Positions 6,019 through 8,243 of a stretch of 8,243 nucleotides of DNA are shown in pieces. Position 1 is the first letter of the stretch, and the number at the start of each line of letters is the position of its first letter. Source of the stretch: Pseudomonadota bacterium (GTDB taxonomy: Bacteria > Pseudomonadota > Gammaproteobacteria > Burkholderiales > Burkholderiaceae_D); assembly GCA_023389425.1 (NCBI GenBank), contig JAEWEK010000216.1:1-8243 (forward strand), in the 5' to 3' direction. A program made the translations under genes and the position numbers. The notes beneath the pieces are model-generated. The model was given only the letters and a program-made list of their open reading frames with translations. It had not been told where the DNA came from and did no database searches.

Positions 6019-6804
6019 ATGCTCACACTACCGACGCTTTTCGTTTCGCACGGCTCGCCGATGCTGGCCCTGCAGGACAGCCCTGCTCGCCGCTTCCTGC
6101 AAGGGCTGGGCGCGGAGCTGCCGCGTCCGAAGGCGATTCTTGCGGTGTCGGCGCACTGGGAAACCATCGCCGGCCCGGCCGTTTCCCTGGCAACGCAGCC
6201 GCAGACGATTCACGACTTCGGCGGCTTTCCGCGCGCCTTGTTCGAGATTCAATATCCCGCGCTGGGAGCCCCGGAGTTCGCTGCCCGCGCCGCCGGCTTG
6301 CTGGAAGATGCGGGCTTTAAAGTCGGCCGCAGCGCCGACCGCGGCCTCGACCATGGCGCCTGGGTACCGCTCAGCCTGATGTATCCGGATGCGTCGGTGC
6401 CGGTCGCGCAGCTGTCGATCCTGCACGGCGCAACGGCGGCCGAGCATGAAAAACTCGGCCAGGCGCTGTCCAGGCTGCGCGAGGAGGGCGCGCTCATCAT
6501 CGGTTCCGGCTCCATGACGCATAACCTCTACGAGTTTCGCGGACAGGGCATCGATGCGGCCGCGGCCAACTGGGTCAGCGAATTCGCGGGATGGATGAAC
6601 GCCCGCCTGGAACAGGGCGATCGCGACGCCTTGCTGGATTACCGCAAGCGCGCACCGTTCGCCGAGAAGAATCATCCGACCGACGAGCACCTGATGCCGC
6701 TCTACGTGGCGTTGGGCGCAACCGGGAGGGAGTCAAGGGCGACACGGCTGCATGCCAGCGTCGAGCACGGCGTGCTCGCAATGGATGTGTACGCATTCAA
6801 TTAA
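6019..6804 (+). CDS. ygiD: Extradiol ring-cleavage dioxygenase, DODA/YgiD type (LigB superfamily)
   Basis: The 261-residue product matches the class III extradiol dioxygenases related to 4,5-DOPA dioxygenase and E. coli YgiD. Seen motifs are FVSHGSPMLAL (8-18), LAVSAHWET (41-49), TIHDFGGFP (63-71), LDHGAWVPL (110-118), GSGSMTHNL (162-170) and HPTDEHLMPLYVALGA (219-234). H11, H46, H168 and H224 are the likely metal-site histidines, by their spacing relative to YgiD; H112 is another conserved active-site candidate. The family opens the ring of catechols beside the hydroxyls using O2. The physiological substrate of the bacterial members is mostly unsettled. Length is normal. ATG 6019 follows AGGAGA by five bases; an in-frame ATG at 5989 lacks such a site. 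It is the first gene of an operon with the DoxX gene 32 bases downstream, divergent from the LysR gene. Confidence 0.93.
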   Translation: MLTLPTLFVSHGSPMLALQDSPARRFLQGLGAELPRPKAILAVSAHWETIAGPAVSLATQPQTIHDFGGFPRALFEIQYPALGAPEFAARAAGLLEDAGFKVGRSADRGLDHGAWVPLSLMYPDASVPVAQLSILHGATAAEHEKLGQALSRLREEGALIIGSGSMTHNLYEFRGQGIDAAAANWVSEFAGWMNARLEQGDRDALLDYRKRAPFAEKNHPTDEHLMPLYVALGATGRESRATRLHASVEHGVLAMDVYAFN

Positions 6805-6836
6805 CGACCTACAATGGGACTACAAGGAGAAAAATC

Positions 6837-7262
6837 ATGAACACCAATCAAATCAATCTGAATGCCGCCGACGATGCCGGAAAGCTGATCCTTCGTGTCG
6901 TGCTGTCGGGCCTGTTGCTGTTCCACGGCGTGTCGAAACTGATCGGCGGCGTCGGCTTCATCACCGGCATGCTGGCGCAAGCCGGGCTGCCGTCGGCGCT
7001 GGGTTACCTGGTGTACATCGGTGAAGTCGTGGCGCCCCTGTTCATCCTGTTCGGCGTCTACACGCGGCTGGCGGGACTGGTCGTGGTCGTCAACATGATC
7101 GTGGCGATCCTGTTGGTGCACACCAGCCAGCTCTTCACGGTCAACCAGACCGGCGGCTGGGCGCTGGAACTGCAGGCCATGTATCTCGTCGCCGGCGCGG
7201 CGCTGGCCCTGATGGGCGCCGGCCGCTACAGCCTCGGCGGTGCGGCAGGCCGGTTCAACTGA
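6837..7262 (+). CDS. DoxX family integral membrane protein
   Basis: The 141-residue product has four predicted membrane segments (about 15-36, 53-74, 77-97 and 111-128) after a short soluble N terminus. DoxX features are LRVVLSGLLLFHGVSKLIGG (19-38) and GEVVAPLFILFGVYTRLAG (62-80), with a conserved glutamate at 63. The family is widespread, and its molecular role is poorly defined. Links to thiosulfate:quinone oxidoreductase subunits and to redox stress have been reported for some members. ATG 6837 has an AAGGAGA ribosome site six bases upstream. The 32-base gap with no terminator points to co-transcription with the dioxygenase. The pair plus a LysR regulator suggests handling of quinones or catechols at the membrane, which is inference. 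Confidence 0.92.
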   Translation: MNTNQINLNAADDAGKLILRVVLSGLLLFHGVSKLIGGVGFITGMLAQAGLPSALGYLVYIGEVVAPLFILFGVYTRLAGLVVVVNMIVAILLVHTSQLFTVNQTGGWALELQAMYLVAGAALALMGAGRYSLGGAAGRFN

Positions 7263-7282
7263 TTCGGGCCTCGACCGCCGGA

Positions 7283-7311
7283 AACCCTCGCCGTGGCGGG
7301 GGTTCTTCCTT
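7283..7311 (+). terminator. Probable rho-independent terminator of the dioxygenase-DoxX operon
   Basis: A 9-base stem (7283-7291 with 7296-7304, one G-U pair) with a CGTG loop begins 20 bases after the DoxX stop. It is followed by a broken T-rich run, CTTCCTTT. The imperfect T-tract lowers confidence. Confidence 0.65.
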
Positions 7312-7377
7312 TGTGCCTTCCAATTTTCCGCACTTATCTATCTGTTAATTCTTATATTTCTTTCCCCAAGTCAACGG

Positions 7378-7383
7378 TACAAT
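7378..7383 (+). promoter_or_regulatory. Possible -10 box of the SPFH gene within an AT-rich upstream region
   Basis: TACAAT (5/6 to consensus) lies 34 bases before the start codon, at the end of an AT-rich stretch (about 7318-7400) that stands out from the GC-rich surroundings. No good -35 box is found at 16-18 bases (TATTTC at 17). The AT-rich run could act as an UP-type element, or another sigma factor may be used. Confidence 0.35.
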
Positions 7384-7417
7384 TTGCTTGTTCATCAACA
7401 AGGAAAAGGGGATCGAA

Positions 7418-8206
7418 ATGAGAGCCGTACCCGCAAAGATTGTCGTCGCGCTTGCCGTCGTGGTCCTGCTGTTCGCGCTGGCGCCGTTTGGCACCGTACC
7501 GGCCGGATACCGGGGCGTGATTACGACCTTCGGCAGTCCGGGAAGCGAGGTCCTGAGCGAGGGCATCCATTTCCGCATCCCGATGGCGCAGAAGCTCAAT
7601 CTGGTCAACGTGTCGATCCAGAAGGGCGAGGGCGAAGGCGATGCCGCGTCGCGCGACCTGCAAACCGTGCACACGCGCGTCGCCCTGAACTACCACATCA
7701 CGCCGGAGGGTGCGGTGTCGGTGTTCCGCGACCTGGGCAACCAGCCGGGCGAGCGCATCATCATCCCGGCGGTGCAGGAAGCGGTGAAGGCCGTCACGGC
7801 GCGCTTTACGGCGGAGGAGCTGATCGCCAAACGCACCGACGTGCGCGACCAGATCATCGCCCAGCTGCGCGAACGGCTGGCGCGGCACAGCGTGGTGGTG
7901 GATGAATTCTCGATCGTGAACTTCAACTTCTCGCGTTCCTTCAACGACGCGATCGAGGCGAAGACGACGGCCGAGCAGCTGAAGCTGAAGGCGGAACGCG
8001 ACCTGCAGCGGATCGAAGTGGAGGCCAAGCAGCGCGTGGCGCAGGCGCGGGCCGAAGCGGAATCGCTGGCGGTGCAGCGTCAGCAGGTCACCCCTGAGCT
8101 GATCCGCCTGCGCGAGATGGAGAACCAGCGCATGGCGATCGAGAAGTGGGACGGCAAGCTGCCCAATGTGTCGGGTGGGGCGATGCCGTTCGTGAACGTG
8201 AAGTGA
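7418..8206 (+). CDS. SPFH/Band 7 domain protein, prohibitin family
   Basis: The 262-residue product has one N-terminal membrane anchor (about 7-24, VVALAVVVLLFALAPF) and then an SPFH/Band 7 domain (about 27-185: VPAGYRGVITTFG, EGIHFRIP, LQTVHTRVALNYHI, IIPAVQEAVKAVTARFTAEEL, VDEFSIVNFNFS). A charged coiled coil follows (about 178-245), and the tail is WDGKLPNVSGGAMPFVNVK, typical of bacterial prohibitin homologues. Such proteins form large membrane rings that organise lipid microdomains or, as with HflK/HflC, hold membrane proteases. By topology the bulk may face the periplasm, but this is not certain. No partner such as NfeD or FtsH is in the window. The start ATG 7418 follows AAGGGGA by five bases; an upstream in-frame TTG at 7388 would place the leader in the frame and is less likely. 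The gene seems monocistronic. Confidence 0.94.
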   Translation: MRAVPAKIVVALAVVVLLFALAPFGTVPAGYRGVITTFGSPGSEVLSEGIHFRIPMAQKLNLVNVSIQKGEGEGDAASRDLQTVHTRVALNYHITPEGAVSVFRDLGNQPGERIIIPAVQEAVKAVTARFTAEELIAKRTDVRDQIIAQLRERLARHSVVVDEFSIVNFNFSRSFNDAIEAKTTAEQLKLKAERDLQRIEVEAKQRVAQARAEAESLAVQRQQVTPELIRLREMENQRMAIEKWDGKLPNVSGGAMPFVNVK

Positions 8207-8231
8207 CCCGTTGGTTGAGGGCGACTATAGT
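8203..8231 (+). promoter_or_regulatory. Possible promoter at the right edge for a gene outside the window
   Basis: GTGACC (8203-8208, 4/6) and TATAGT (8226-8231, 5/6) are spaced by 17 bases, overlapping the end of the SPFH gene. The downstream gene is not visible, so this is weak. No terminator for the SPFH gene is seen before the edge. Confidence 0.22.
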
Positions 8232-8243
8232 AATGGTTGCTAT

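Noticed and set aside
7388..7417. TTG start for the SPFH protein
   Set aside because: It overlaps the region just after the -10 box. ATG 7418 has a strong AAGGGGA site and starts directly before the membrane anchor.
1..8243. CRISPR array, tRNA or rRNA gene, insertion sequence, phage or defence genes
   Set aside because: No regularly spaced repeats, cloverleaf-like segment, transposase, or defence-type protein was seen on either strand.

Overview
The window is a GC-rich, gene-dense piece of chromosome, most likely from a betaproteobacterium of the Burkholderiales. An Oxalobacteraceae member such as a Massilia or Duganella relative is my best guess from protein style; this is inference, since no rRNA or other marker is present. 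It holds eight protein genes, one of them cut by the left edge. I see no tRNA, rRNA, CRISPR array, insertion sequence or phage gene.

Left part (1-2740): an HD-GYP cyclic-di-GMP phosphodiesterase-like protein is read leftward off the edge. It diverges from a DUF4382 lipoprotein read rightward. Their 233-base spacer carries a plausible promoter for each gene and two short palindromes that could be operators. The lipoprotein ends at a strong hairpin terminator, which also separates it from the convergent next gene.

Middle part (2734-5001): a secreted family 28 glycoside hydrolase (polygalacturonase-like) is read leftward and diverges from a RidA/YjgF-family protein that carries a Sec signal peptide. 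The RidA-like gene has a perfect -35 box, a hairpin at the predicted 5' end of its mRNA, and its own T-tract terminator. A palindromic REP-like element follows.

Right part (5002-8243): a LysR-type regulator diverges from a two-gene operon encoding an extradiol dioxygenase (DODA/YgiD, LigB superfamily) and a DoxX-family membrane protein. The two promoters overlap at a small palindrome. This looks like a self-contained unit in which the LysR protein controls a catechol- or quinone-related response. A separate single gene for an SPFH/prohibitin membrane protein follows, with an AT-rich upstream region.

Nothing here amounts to a clear new multi-gene system. The points most worth following are the exported RidA-like protein, the HD-GYP protein built from one degenerate and one intact HD unit, and the regulatory sites between the divergent gene pairs.
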